Shown here one piece after another: positions 44,774 to 54,302 of a stretch of 64,000 nt of DNA; position 1 is the first letter of the stretch; the number at the start of each line of letters is the position of its first letter. Both the position numbers and the translations under genes were made by a program. This DNA is from Flavivirga aquatica (lineage in GTDB: Bacteria > Bacteroidota > Bacteroidia > Flavobacteriales > Flavobacteriaceae). The stretch is taken from the NCBI RefSeq assembly GCF_001747085.1, contig NZ_MDJD01000007.1:248001-312000 (forward strand). The letters are read 5' to 3'. Below the pieces are notes generated by a model. The model had not been told where the DNA came from and searched no databases. It saw only the letters and a program-made list of their open reading frames with translations.

Positions 44774-45742
44774 ATGATAGATACCCTTGAAGATATTCCT
44801 ATACGCAACGATATGCAAACTGTTGCTTTTTATAATATAGAAAATTTATTTGATGTTGTTGATGATAAACATACTAATGATGATGACTTCTTACCTACAT
44901 CTGTAAAAAAATGGACACTCAAACGTTATCAAAATAAACTTAGAAAACTAGGTTTTGCAATATCTAACATAGGACGAAAAGAAACTGGTAAACATCCTGC
45001 TCTTATAGGTTTAGCTGAAATTGAAAATGCTAAAGTTATTGAAGACCTTATAAATTCGACTCATTTAGAAACTTATAACTATGGCTATGTTCATTACGAT
45101 TCTTTAGATGAGCGAGGTATTGATGTGGCTCTCCTTTACGATACAACTGTTTTTGAGGTTGACTCTTCTGAAACATTTACTATTGTTTTAACTAAAGATA
45201 ATGGAACTCCAGATTATACTAGAGATATTCTATTGGTTTCGGGAAGACTTGATGGCGAACTTGTTCATGTTATAGTTAACCATTGGTCTTCTAGACGTGA
45301 AGGAGAAAAAGAAACGGAACATAAGCGCATATTATCGTCGGACAAGGTTGGAGAAGTTATTAGTACTTTACGTAACAAAAATACGGATGCTAAAATTATT
45401 GTTATTGGTGATTTTAATGACGATCCCCATAGTAATAGTATTAAACGTATTGTTGAAGGCCACGACTTGTTTAACCCCATGGAAACCTTACGCTCTTTTG
45501 ATAGAGGTACGACAAAGCATAACCGACAGTGGAATTTATTTGACCAAATTCTTTTTTCTACTAATTTTTTTAAAAGAACATCTAATCAGTTTGAATATTA
45601 TAAAGCTGATATTTTTGATGAAGATTTTTTAAAACTTTTTGAAGGTAAATACAAAGGTTCTCCTTATAGAACTTATGTTGGAAAACGCTATAAAGGAGGC
45701 TATAGTGATCATTTTCCTGTATATGCCATTTTTAAAAAATAA
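44774..45742 (+). CDS. Endonuclease/exonuclease/phosphatase family protein (no signal peptide)
   Basis: A 322-residue DNase-I-fold phosphoesterase. Landmarks: VAFYNIENLFDVVDD near residue 17, GLAEIENAKVIEDLI, HYDSLDERGIDVALLYD, IVNHWSSRREGEKE, VIGDFNDDPHSNS near 210 and the catalytic SDHFPVYAIF at the end. Metal and catalytic Asn, Glu, Asp and His are all present. There is no signal peptide, so it would stay in the cytoplasm, unlike its paralogue at 50586. Substrate may be nucleic acid or a nucleotide/phosphoester. It opens the TonB/DUF5689 cassette. Confidence 0.85.
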   Translation: MIDTLEDIPIRNDMQTVAFYNIENLFDVVDDKHTNDDDFLPTSVKKWTLKRYQNKLRKLGFAISNIGRKETGKHPALIGLAEIENAKVIEDLINSTHLETYNYGYVHYDSLDERGIDVALLYDTTVFEVDSSETFTIVLTKDNGTPDYTRDILLVSGRLDGELVHVIVNHWSSRREGEKETEHKRILSSDKVGEVISTLRNKNTDAKIIVIGDFNDDPHSNSIKRIVEGHDLFNPMETLRSFDRGTTKHNRQWNLFDQILFSTNFFKRTSNQFEYYKADIFDEDFLKLFEGKYKGSPYRTYVGKRYKGGYSDHFPVYAIFKK

Positions 45743-45780
45743 AAGGAACTCTGTAAAAGATATAACATTTTATTAAGCAA

Positions 45781-46158
45781 TTAAATTGCTTGCACTATAA
45801 TATAAGTTAAACCTATAATTGCTATTGGTAATAGCCAAAGTAACCGAATATTATAGGTTAACTTTCTCTTTTTTATCATTTTAGCATTTAGCACTTTTCG
45901 TTTTCTACCTCCATATTGCATCCAGTTTTTGAAATAGATAAAAATAACAATCAAAATAAATAAAGTCCAAGCTTTACCTGCAGACATGGTATTCATGTGC
46001 ATATTTCTAAAAAAAACTGCAAAAAAAACGCCTAAAAGTAACAATAGACTACTTTGTAAAAAAGTAATATAAAATGTTGCTATACTATTAGCTTTTTTAT
46101 TTTTTTCGGCTTTATAGTGATGAAAAAAATGGAAAAAGAGGATATCGAATATGGTCAT
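45781..46158 (-). CDS. Small membrane protein, three predicted TM segments
   Basis: A 125-residue protein with hydrophobic segments around residues 30-48 (ITFLQSSLLLLLGVFFAVFF), 61-77 (WTLFILIVIFIYF) and 104-124 (LLWLLPIAIIGLTYIIV). Its N-terminus is His/Phe-rich (FFHFFHHYKAEK). Homologues in this family are sometimes labelled riboflavin synthase subunit beta, which nothing in the sequence supports. It converges on the first EEP gene, 38 bp away. Function unknown. Confidence 0.65.
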   Translation of the reverse strand: MTIFDILFFHFFHHYKAEKNKKANSIATFYITFLQSSLLLLLGVFFAVFFRNMHMNTMSAGKAWTLFILIVIFIYFKNWMQYGGRKRKVLNAKMIKKRKLTYNIRLLWLLPIAIIGLTYIIVQAI

Positions 46159-46206
46159 TTTGCTAATTTATTCTATTCTTAACAACTTTTCTATAAAATT
46201 TAAGAA

Positions 46207-47649
46207 TTACTGTATATAATCTATGCTTATGTCATCCAATTCATAAACTCCATCAAAGGTTTCTTGTCCGCTACCCGTATATTTAAAGGCAATATGCATA
46301 GTTCCACTAGCACAGGATAAATCGATACTTCCAGAATTGAACCACGGGACAAAAGAATCGGTATCCTTTACAATATATGCTGAAGACAAAACACCCCAAG
46401 TCGCAGAGGTAATTTTTACTTCTGTGCCATCCCAATCTAAAGAGTAGAGTACTTCTAAATAACTACTATCTGCAAGACTATTAGATGTTTTAAAACGTAG
46501 TGTTTCTCCTTTTTGTGTATCTAGATTGATTTCTGGAGTGATTAACCATACAATATTACTATCGTCTCCAGAACTTGCTGTTTTTATTCTTGCAGATCTA
46601 CCAAGGGATGCATTTGTTGATGAAGATGAGTAGGCCTCCCAGCCTTCTGAACCTGTTTCTATATAATTAGTCCAACCATTTCCTGCTATTAATTTGTTGT
46701 TTTTTTGAGATTCAAAATCTTCCATAAATAAGTTACCAAAACCAACTGTTGATGCTAATCCACAATTTAATTCTAAAGGATCGCATCGTTTATCTTTATC
46801 AAAATTAATAGCTTCGGAATTATTAATAATTAACACATTAAAGTCATCTCTAAAGTCTCTACCAAATATACCTGTAATAGTGCCTTGACCTTGAGGAACT
46901 ACTAAAGATTTAAAATCTGAAAACGTACTGGTTTGCATAATCATAGAAATACCAGAATCACAATTTTCTAATAACCGAAGTCCATCAAACTTATCGATAG
47001 ACTCACTTGCAAATGTTGCTCCTAATTCGAATCTGTTTAATTGCATATTGTTAAGTTGAATTAGCGTATTTTCATCTTGTTCTGTCAAATCTGCTAGTCC
47101 AATAATTTTAGGTGTTATTGTTGCTATTTCATTACTCCTAATTATAATATCTTTATAATCGGCAGCCTGAATTTGCTCTATATTTACTGCATCTCCTTTT
47201 CCTATAGTTATTACTCCTTTAGTTTCTCCTACTGTTAAACCATTCATCTTTACATATACCTTTTGTCCAAATTGATAGGTGTCTGATAAATTACTTACAT
47301 TAACATCTAATTTAAACCCTAATCTGGGATCGTTATCTGGGTTACTATCATCTGTTTTATTCTGAATAATTAATTTTTCAAAAAAATTACCTGACTTGTC
47401 TGATGAAACCACGTAACCCACTATATATAAATCTGTTTCTTCATCAATAACCACTGTGGTATTTCGGTTATTTAAAGCTTGTTCGAATCTAGATTTAATA
47501 GCTTTAAATGTTGTTATATTCTCTTTTGGAATATTAGACTCCCCTATTGAAATATCTGGCGTACTATAAGTGTCATCTTCCACACAGGACACAAAAAGGA
47601 AGATTGTTATAAGCTTTAACAATATTGTGGTTTTTCTCTTTTTTTTCAT
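46207..47649 (-). CDS. DUF5689 lipoprotein, likely partner of the TonB receptor
   Basis: A lipoprotein of about 480 residues (MKKKRKTTILLKLITIFLFVSC, lipobox at about residue 22). The N-terminal half has the DUF5689 pattern (FKAIKSRFEQALNN...IDEETDLYIVGYVVSSDKSGNFFEKLIIQN...GQKVYVKMNGLTVGETKGVITIG), and the C-terminal part a jelly-roll/choice-of-anchor region (FMEDFESQKNNKLIAGNGWTNYIETGSEGWEAYSS...ETFDGVYELDDISIDYIQ). A longer start at 47667, touching the receptor stop, is possible and would add six residues. It is cotranscribed after the TonB receptor and probably sits with it at the cell surface. Confidence 0.82.
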   Translation of the reverse strand: MKKKRKTTILLKLITIFLFVSCVEDDTYSTPDISIGESNIPKENITTFKAIKSRFEQALNNRNTTVVIDEETDLYIVGYVVSSDKSGNFFEKLIIQNKTDDSNPDNDPRLGFKLDVNVSNLSDTYQFGQKVYVKMNGLTVGETKGVITIGKGDAVNIEQIQAADYKDIIIRSNEIATITPKIIGLADLTEQDENTLIQLNNMQLNRFELGATFASESIDKFDGLRLLENCDSGISMIMQTSTFSDFKSLVVPQGQGTITGIFGRDFRDDFNVLIINNSEAINFDKDKRCDPLELNCGLASTVGFGNLFMEDFESQKNNKLIAGNGWTNYIETGSEGWEAYSSSSTNASLGRSARIKTASSGDDSNIVWLITPEINLDTQKGETLRFKTSNSLADSSYLEVLYSLDWDGTEVKITSATWGVLSSAYIVKDTDSFVPWFNSGSIDLSCASGTMHIAFKYTGSGQETFDGVYELDDISIDYIQ

Positions 47650-47667
47650 AATAAATTCGTTTACCAT

Positions 47668-50472
47668 TTAAAATCTAAGGTTTAAGTTTAAGAAGTAAGT
47701 TGTACCTCGACCATACCAGTATTTTGGTCCAAAAACTGGAATACCTAAAGCTTTATCGTCTCGTAATTCTCTATAATTAGCATTTCTACCTTGCTCGAAA
47801 CCTCCTGATTTATAAATTTCATCTAAAAGATTATTTATACTTGCAAAAAAGCTAACATAATAGCCTGCTATTTTCCATGATTTCCCTCCTACTAGGTTAA
47901 CTACCATATAGTCATCAAATCGCTCTTGTTTTAATAGTTCTCTTGCTAAAGTTTCATCATAATCGTTAAATGTATTACCATCAAAATCTGTATTGAAGTT
48001 TGATGATCGAGTTAGTGGGCTCACATCTATATAAGTATTCGAGAAAAAATTAACTGTTGCCCCAAACCACCAAAAATCTGGATCTCTATATTCTAATCCT
48101 ATCGAATAGGCATTCTGTGGACCAGCAGCCAATTTATAGTTTTCTAATTTTGATTGTCCAAAATCTTTAAAACCATCTATAAACCCCGCTTCTAGAGATT
48201 CATTATCTGGTTCTGTAGAAAGAAATAAATTAGGGTTGTTATTATAAGTAAATTGCCCAATAGCGGCGACACCTTTAATCTTAATTGCTGGAGTTAATTG
48301 GGTTTCTACACCAAATTCTACTCCTATGTGTTTCTTTTCTATACCCTGTAAAATCTCTTGTACAAATGCGGTATTATCACCACCAATACCATCAGCAAAA
48401 AAGAACGATATTTCGCTAGCATCAGCAATTTTAGTATAATATCCTGTTAGTTTTGCTTTAACTATGGGTGAACGAAATATATAATTAGCATCAACCACTA
48501 GTATTTTTTCTTCTGAAATATCTGGTACAATATTATGATTCTCTCTAGAATTTGAATAGGTATTTTGTAATGATGGTGCTTTGAATCTGTAACTGGTATT
48601 GACATCAAAAACATGTTTACCTGTTAATTTATAAGTTAAACCTCCTTTTCCTCCCACTCCCATAAAAGTTAGCTTTGCTCCCTTACCTAAAGAGCTATCT
48701 GGAAAACCTCCGTTTTGATAAATACCTTCTCTTTGGTATTGTGTCTGTTTTATGCTTCCTGAAATATAAAAGTCTACTTTATTATAAGTAAACTGAGCTT
48801 GGGTATATGCACTTAATTCATTTGCATGAACATTATAATGATATTTAAATTTATCACCTACATCAACTATTCTATTAGGGTTTAACAAATCGTTTTGCGC
48901 CTCATTTATATTTGTAGCAAAACCATCTATATCTAAATAACTTAATCCTCCTAAAAGGTCTAAAACTTCTGCAAAATTTTCAGATTTTAAAGCTTTATAA
49001 TTAACTGCTGCATTAAGTATAACGTTATCATTTATTTCTGCGTTTAAAATGGTGTTTAATGTTAATTGTGTATCGTCTACTCTATCTTCATATAAAGCAT
49101 AAATGGCATTTCCTCCATTTTGAGTATTATTTATATTTGCAAAATACATTGCTTCCCAATCTATTTGACCATTATTCTCAAAATCCTTTAAAGCGCCATA
49201 AGCAAATTGCAAATCTTCTGGAAAATTTCTTTCAAAATAACTGGGTAGTTTTTGATAATATGTTGGGCTTGGGTTTGCACCTCCGCCTTGTGGAAAACCT
49301 GTAATTAAATCGGTTCCATTATAATCTAAACGACTATTTCCTAATGTACCAAACTGGTAACCTGCATTTGTATTTAAAATGGTTTTAGTATTTATTTCCC
49401 AATAATGGTTTAGCATTATTATGGGCTCATTGACTTCTTTAATTCTAGAATTTCGTTTTTCACCATCTTGTCTGCCCCAATATTCATTATACTTTATTCC
49501 TTTTAAATTATATACTTCTTGCGTATTGGGTGACGATTTACCTCTTCGGTTTGGTGTATAAATTCCTGTAAAATTCAAACTATGTTTATCGTTAATTTTC
49601 TTTTCTACGGAAGCAAAAAATGAGTTAGATTTATATGACGTTGCTTCTTGATACCCTTCATTACCCCAACGCCTGCCAACCGAAATTGTATAGGCCCAAT
49701 TATTTTTTAGTAACCCCGAAGCATACGTTGCCATTAATCGATTTGTATAACTCCTATTTGATGACGAATAGGTTACCCGCCCTCCAGATCTTGCTTGAGA
49801 TGCTCTAACATTTATATTTGTTGTCCCTAAAATACCTCCGAAATTATAATTTGAAGAGGATAACCCTAACGCTAATTCTTGATTTCTTAAGACATCATTT
49901 ATACCTCCCCAATTACTCCACTGCGGTCTTCCGTTATAGAATTTATTCATTTCTATACCATTGATTAAGACTGAGCCATTATTAGAGTCCAAACCTTTTA
50001 TTTTAAAAAAGGAGGAACTAAACTCAAAAGCTGCTGTTCTTTGGAATATATCTAAGGATGATGCCAATAAACCTGAAATATTATCGGCACCACTGGTATC
50101 ATCGTTAAGTTCATCATCAGATAATGTGATAGTAAATAAATCATCATTACCTGAAAGATCTTTATCTAAAGTCATATCGGTAATGTTTACTGTTTCTCCT
50201 TTATTTACTGTTATAGGATAACGCTTTTCTGCATACCCTTCTTTATAAATTTGAAGTATTTGTTCTCCTAAAGGCACATTTTTACTAAACACAAACTCGC
50301 CTAAAGTATTGGTTAAAGAAGATAGACTTGTCCCTTCTATGCGGACTATAACATTTTCAATAGGTTCAAAAGAAACTACATTTTTAACACTTCCTTTTAC
50401 TATTGTTTGTTGAGAATAGATTGTAAAAACTGAAAATAGCCCCAATAAAAAAAATAACAATACGTTCTTCAT
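47668..50472 (-). CDS. TonB-dependent receptor with carboxypeptidase-regulatory-like domain
   Basis: From ATG 50472 the protein has 934 residues (a start at 50496 is also possible): signal MKNVLLFFLLGLFSVFTIYSQ, a CarboxypepD_reg-like domain (TIVKGSVKNVVSFEPIENVIVRIEGTSLSS), a plug (FKIKGLDSNNGSVLINGIEMNKFYNGRPQWSNWGGIND) and a barrel ending in NLNLRF. It lies upstream of DUF5689 in one transcription unit and is divergent from the exported EEP gene. With no SusD it is not a canonical glycan uptake pair. The flanking phosphoesterases point to nucleic acid or phosphoester uptake. Confidence 0.87.
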   Translation of the reverse strand: MKNVLLFFLLGLFSVFTIYSQQTIVKGSVKNVVSFEPIENVIVRIEGTSLSSLTNTLGEFVFSKNVPLGEQILQIYKEGYAEKRYPITVNKGETVNITDMTLDKDLSGNDDLFTITLSDDELNDDTSGADNISGLLASSLDIFQRTAAFEFSSSFFKIKGLDSNNGSVLINGIEMNKFYNGRPQWSNWGGINDVLRNQELALGLSSSNYNFGGILGTTNINVRASQARSGGRVTYSSSNRSYTNRLMATYASGLLKNNWAYTISVGRRWGNEGYQEATSYKSNSFFASVEKKINDKHSLNFTGIYTPNRRGKSSPNTQEVYNLKGIKYNEYWGRQDGEKRNSRIKEVNEPIIMLNHYWEINTKTILNTNAGYQFGTLGNSRLDYNGTDLITGFPQGGGANPSPTYYQKLPSYFERNFPEDLQFAYGALKDFENNGQIDWEAMYFANINNTQNGGNAIYALYEDRVDDTQLTLNTILNAEINDNVILNAAVNYKALKSENFAEVLDLLGGLSYLDIDGFATNINEAQNDLLNPNRIVDVGDKFKYHYNVHANELSAYTQAQFTYNKVDFYISGSIKQTQYQREGIYQNGGFPDSSLGKGAKLTFMGVGGKGGLTYKLTGKHVFDVNTSYRFKAPSLQNTYSNSRENHNIVPDISEEKILVVDANYIFRSPIVKAKLTGYYTKIADASEISFFFADGIGGDNTAFVQEILQGIEKKHIGVEFGVETQLTPAIKIKGVAAIGQFTYNNNPNLFLSTEPDNESLEAGFIDGFKDFGQSKLENYKLAAGPQNAYSIGLEYRDPDFWWFGATVNFFSNTYIDVSPLTRSSNFNTDFDGNTFNDYDETLARELLKQERFDDYMVVNLVGGKSWKIAGYYVSFFASINNLLDEIYKSGGFEQGRNANYRELRDDKALGIPVFGPKYWYGRGTTYFLNLNLRF

Positions 50473-50585
50473 ACTTGTATTTAAATTATTAATCATGCGT
50501 AATAAACACCTATTAAAGATATAGGCTTTATATTACGATTAACGATAACTATAAACACACTTAACGAAAATATATTTCATTTAAA

Positions 50586-51644
50586 ATGAATTATTTAAAA
50601 TACGGGGTTTCAATTTTATTTTTAAGCTTATCTATAACAACAAAAGCTCAAGAGAAAAAGTTTAGAATTCATACCATAGCATTTTACAACTTAGAAAACT
50701 TATTTGATACCATAAATAACCCCATAAAACTTGATGAATTTAGCCCAATTATGAAGCTGAACGCTAATAAAAGTGAAGCTTATAAAAAGAAAGTTTATAA
50801 TATGGCTCGAGTGATTTCAGATATTGGTTATGATACTACTAACAATACACCTGTACTTATTGGGGTTTCAGAAATTGAAAATAGAACTGTTCTCGAGGAT
50901 CTTGTGAATACACCTTCGTTAGTAAATAAAGATTATGGCATTATTCATTACGATTCTCCAGATGTTCGTGGTATTGATGTAGCATTACTCTATCAAAAAA
51001 AACTATTCACACCCACATCTACAAGCAGTCATGAATTAAAAATTTATAATGATAAAACCAAAGAACGTATTTATACTAGAAATCAATTATTAGTAAGTGG
51101 TAATTTAGAAAATGATCCTATACATATTATTGTTAATCATTGGCCTTCAAGGCGAGGCGGAGAAGCCAGAAGTAGGTCTAAACGTATTGCTGCTGCTAAA
51201 TTGAACAAGTATTTAACGGACTCTCTTCAAACAAAGAATCCCTATGCTAAAATTTTTATTATGGGTGATTTAAATGATAACCCTACTAACGCTAGTGTAA
51301 AAACCGTTTTAAATGCTGAAAAAAACAGAACAAAAGTTGGTTTAAAAGGTATTTATAATCCTTATGAAAATTATTTTAAAAATGGTTTAGGAACTACTGC
51401 TTATAGAGATTCTTGGAGCTTATTTGACCAAATATTAATAACTAAACCTTTACTTGACAAGGATTTTTCTTCTTTTCGCTTTTACAAAGCTGGTATTTTT
51501 AACAAACAATACTTAATACATAAAAAAGGGACTTATAAGGGCTACCCTTACAGAAGTTGGTCTGATGGAGGCTTTAGTAATGGATTTAGTGACCATTTCC
51601 CCGTATATCTTTATGTTATTAAGGAAATCTCTTCTATTCCTTAA
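50586..51644 (+). CDS. Endonuclease/exonuclease/phosphatase family protein, exported
   Basis: A 352-residue EEP protein with a signal peptide (MNYLKYGVSILFLSLSITTKAQ) absent from its paralogue at 44774. Shared motifs: IAFYNLENLFDTIN, GVSEIENRTVLEDLV, IHYDSPDVRGIDVALLYQ, VNHWPSRRGGEARS, IMGDLNDNPTNAS and SDHFPVYLYVI, with catalytic residues intact. It is divergent from the TonB receptor, 114 bp apart. A secreted DNase/phosphodiesterase role is likely; the exact substrate is unknown. Confidence 0.86.
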   Translation: MNYLKYGVSILFLSLSITTKAQEKKFRIHTIAFYNLENLFDTINNPIKLDEFSPIMKLNANKSEAYKKKVYNMARVISDIGYDTTNNTPVLIGVSEIENRTVLEDLVNTPSLVNKDYGIIHYDSPDVRGIDVALLYQKKLFTPTSTSSHELKIYNDKTKERIYTRNQLLVSGNLENDPIHIIVNHWPSRRGGEARSRSKRIAAAKLNKYLTDSLQTKNPYAKIFIMGDLNDNPTNASVKTVLNAEKNRTKVGLKGIYNPYENYFKNGLGTTAYRDSWSLFDQILITKPLLDKDFSSFRFYKAGIFNKQYLIHKKGTYKGYPYRSWSDGGFSNGFSDHFPVYLYVIKEISSIP

Positions 51645-51710
51645 AATGCTTCTCCTAAGTAGAATACTAAACTTTCTTATTTTAATTAAAAATCAGTTTT
51701 ATTAGGGAAA

Positions 51711-51747
51711 GAAAAAGACCTGTCTAGTTTTGAAAACTTGACAGGCC
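51711..51747 (-). terminator. Terminator of the 145-residue membrane protein gene
   Basis: CCTGTC at 51719-51724 pairs with GACAGG at 51740-51745, with an inner AGTTTT-G-AAAACT stem. On the minus strand it is followed by TCTTTTTC. Confidence 0.65.
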
Positions 51748-51781
51748 TAATAGTATATTTATTTACAGTATTAATATCGGT

Positions 51782-52219
51782 TTATCCAATCCAAGTACTC
51801 CAAGGTATTCTAGATAAAAATAATAATAGTGCTATCGTATAGAAAATTGCAATTGTTTTTAATTTCCCTTTAGATGTTAATTTCTTTTTATGTTTTGAAT
51901 AGCCTATTGTAATTAAAGCTACTGCTATAATATTAATAAATGGATGTTCTACAAGATATAAACGTGCTAATGAATTTCCCATAACACCTCCTCCTAACTC
52001 ACTCCATAAATCGAACCTTGGTGATACAAAATATAAAACTAAACCTATTAGTAATTGAATATGTGATACAATTAAAGCAAATAACGATTTCCTAAAATCG
52101 TTAGCTTCATATTCTTTATCTCCAACAGTTTTTATTATCGCATTTACAGTAGCAATTATTAAAACTAGAAGTACTAAATACGCCCAATAAGAGTGTAATG
52201 ATTTTATAATATCGTACAT
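51782..52219 (-). CDS. Four-TM membrane protein, cytochrome-b-like
   Basis: A 145-residue protein with four hydrophobic segments (residues 9-29, 45-65, 90-107 and 119-137). Histidines in or next to helices (LHSYWAYLVLL near 9, LIVSHIQLLIG near 50, YLVEHPFINIIAV near 91) could ligate heme, as in small cytochrome b proteins. I cannot confirm heme binding. The promoter carries a palindrome also found at sdhC, which would fit a respiratory role. Confidence 0.65.
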   Translation of the reverse strand: MYDIIKSLHSYWAYLVLLVLIIATVNAIIKTVGDKEYEANDFRKSLFALIVSHIQLLIGLVLYFVSPRFDLWSELGGGVMGNSLARLYLVEHPFINIIAVALITIGYSKHKKKLTSKGKLKTIAIFYTIALLLFLSRIPWSTWIG

Positions 52220-52255
52220 AATTATATGTTTAGGTTTATTTATCCAATTAAATTG

Positions 52256-52275
52256 ATTATTACAAATGTAATAAT
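52256..52275 (-). promoter_or_regulatory. -7 element TACATTTG inside a 9-bp inverted repeat
   Basis: The palindrome ATTATTACA-AA-TGTAATAAT spans these positions. Read on the minus strand it contains TACATTTG (52270-52263), an exact TAnnTTTG match about 44 bp before the ATG of the membrane protein. The inner 14 bp are identical to those at the sdhC promoter. Confidence 0.5.
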
Positions 52276-52424
52276 TAATTGAAGTTATCCAGAGTACTTA
52301 AGATAAAAAAGGCTTACTTATATTTATGTGGCAAAACATAATACAATCAAAACACTTTTTAATCAATATTTTCTGTATTATAAAATCATTAACAATACCC
52401 ATCATTTTAAGAAAGCCCTTCAAA

Positions 52425-53168
52425 TTATTTTACACACCCAATATGCTTCTCTATATTTTCAAATAAACTCATAATTAAAACACTAGAAGTTCTTCTAGGA
52501 AGAACTACGGAACAAACATACCCATCTATAGATTTTGATATAGATTTATATTGTGTGAAATTTTTAAAATGGCAGACATAACAACCTTCTTTTTTAAATA
52601 TTGAATTGATTTCCATAATTTTAAAATCAAGAGTTAAACCAGTCTTAAGAATTTTGGAAAGACTCTCTTTCGATGCCCAAATAAGAGTATTCCCTATCTT
52701 TTTTTCTAATGAACACGAAGCTATTTGTTGAGATTCTTTTTCAAAAACATAATTTGCCATTATGTCTAAATCATTATTAATTTTTTGGATATCAATACCA
52801 ATAGGATGTTCTTCTGGAAAAGCACAGGCAATCCCATATTCATCGCTATGGCTTATACTAATTTGAATATTTTTATTAGCTAGGTTTTTAACAACAGGAA
52901 ATTGAAAAACGCCAAATTTTATAGAAATTGAATTAAGAGTCTGGTTATCTTGGACTAGTTCTGAAATCGCATGCTTTGCAGCAATTCTTCCCTGCAAATA
53001 ACTTGTTTTCCTTTTATCAAATTTTAATGTAGAATAATACGCAATTTCTTCTTCATGAAGTAAATCAATATAATTAAGAATATCTGGCAGATTTTTTTTT
53101 AGAATGCAGAATCCAATTTTAAAATCTCCCTCATTCCTACTTAACAAAATTTTTTCTTTATAAATCAT
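52425..53168 (-). CDS. Sfp-type 4'-phosphopantetheinyl transferase of the polyketide cluster
   Basis: A 247-residue activating enzyme, larger than the housekeeping copy. Motifs: RKTSYLQGRIAAKHAI near residue 53, ISISHSDEYGIACAF near 103, GIDIQKI near 122 and WASKESLSKILKTG near 163. It is the last gene on the minus strand of the polyketide cluster, 147 bp after the acyltransferase, and presumably activates the ACP domains encoded there. One base-level difference from most relatives is GIDIQ in place of GIDIE, which still leaves an acidic ligand in the second motif. Confidence 0.85.
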   Translation of the reverse strand: MIYKEKILLSRNEGDFKIGFCILKKNLPDILNYIDLLHEEEIAYYSTLKFDKRKTSYLQGRIAAKHAISELVQDNQTLNSISIKFGVFQFPVVKNLANKNIQISISHSDEYGIACAFPEEHPIGIDIQKINNDLDIMANYVFEKESQQIASCSLEKKIGNTLIWASKESLSKILKTGLTLDFKIMEINSIFKKEGCYVCHFKNFTQYKSISKSIDGYVCSVVLPRRTSSVLIMSLFENIEKHIGCVK

Positions 53169-53314
53169 AGATGAATATTTTGAGACTCAATACATTTTCA
53201 AATATAAATTAGTGAATATTAACACAATATAAATTCGTCACTGAATTCCCAATGAGTCTTTATTAGAATTCTAAAAGAATAATGATATAAATAAAACGAT
53301 ACCTGAATTTTATT

Positions 53315-54298
53315 TTAGTGTGATTGTAAATCAGCTGGTTTCAATATTTTTTTTAATTCTGACAACCTTTCATTTTCATTTTTAAACGCACTCATAATAG
53401 AAAATGTGTTTGACCCTTGGGATGTCGTTGTTAAATTATATTTCACAAAAGTTGATCCAGTACCAGAAGGACCAAGATCTATATACATAAAAGAGCCTTT
53501 ACTTTCTATATATTCAACAGCTTTTGAAAAATTTATATATTTGGATGCTATCTGAGCAAAATAATCATTTGGAATAATATCTAATTGTGTACAATTTAGC
53601 CCAGAAATAAATTTTTTATTTGGATGTTGATTCATTCCTTCTAAAGTAGTTAAATACTTTTTAAAATCAAGCATACTATCATCCATAAGAGGACTGTGAA
53701 AAGGAACCTCAACGGGAATACGGATAAAATGAACCCCTTGATCTTTTAGAAAATATTGATAATCTTCTAAATCTTTATTTAGCCCCGAAACAGTATAGTG
53801 TCCTTCAAAATTGTTTGAAGCTAAATAAAGATTATAATTTAAAAAAGAATGCTTATCAATAATTTGTTCCTGGTCAATCACAGCAATCATACCTCCACCC
53901 CCAATTAAACCTTTTTTTTCAATACATTTTGCCTGAACTATAGAAGCCTCAATAGCTGTGCTTGAATTCCATATCCCTCCAACAACACCTGCCGCAAATT
54001 CTCCCAAGCTATTCCCAATAACATAATCTGGAAATATTCCTAAGCTTTTTAACACATCATACATCGCTATTTCTACTGCTACAATTGCAGGGTGAGTAAT
54101 CAATAAATCATCAAAATATTTTTCATCATTGGTATACAGTTCTTCAATTAAAGATCTATTTAAATACTTTTGAATTATTATATCACTTTCTTCTATACTT
54201 CTTCTAAAAACATGATTATTTTTATATAGGTCGTATCCCATCTCTTTGTATTGACTTCCCTGACCTAAAAAAACAAATACTTTCTTCATATCCTTCAT
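53315..54298 (-). CDS. Trans-acting acyltransferase, PksD/PedC-like (possible acyl hydrolase)
   Basis: A stand-alone acyltransferase-fold protein. From ATG 54298, four bases after the carrier-protein stop, it has 327 residues. Motifs: VFVFLGQGSQYKEMGYDLY, DLLITHPAIVAVEIAMYDVLKSLGIFPDYVIGNSLGEFAA (catalytic Ser near 97), VPFHSPLMDD (catalytic His) and YIDLGPSGTGSTFVKYNL. The GNSLG motif replaces the usual GHSxG, and the FIDLGPSGT-like tail matches my memory of Bacillus subtilis PksD. In trans-AT systems this clade often hydrolyses stalled acyl units from ACPs (PedC), while the other AT loads malonyl. The hydrolase role is inference. Confidence 0.75.
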   Translation of the reverse strand: MKDMKKVFVFLGQGSQYKEMGYDLYKNNHVFRRSIEESDIIIQKYLNRSLIEELYTNDEKYFDDLLITHPAIVAVEIAMYDVLKSLGIFPDYVIGNSLGEFAAGVVGGIWNSSTAIEASIVQAKCIEKKGLIGGGGMIAVIDQEQIIDKHSFLNYNLYLASNNFEGHYTVSGLNKDLEDYQYFLKDQGVHFIRIPVEVPFHSPLMDDSMLDFKKYLTTLEGMNQHPNKKFISGLNCTQLDIIPNDYFAQIASKYINFSKAVEYIESKGSFMYIDLGPSGTGSTFVKYNLTTTSQGSNTFSIMSAFKNENERLSELKKILKPADLQSH

Positions 54299-54302
54299 AG
54301 AT

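Noticed and set aside
45297-45632. A 111-codon frame in the same direction inside the first EEP gene
   Set aside because: The other frame encodes the conserved EEP motifs in this stretch, so this is an overlapping shadow.
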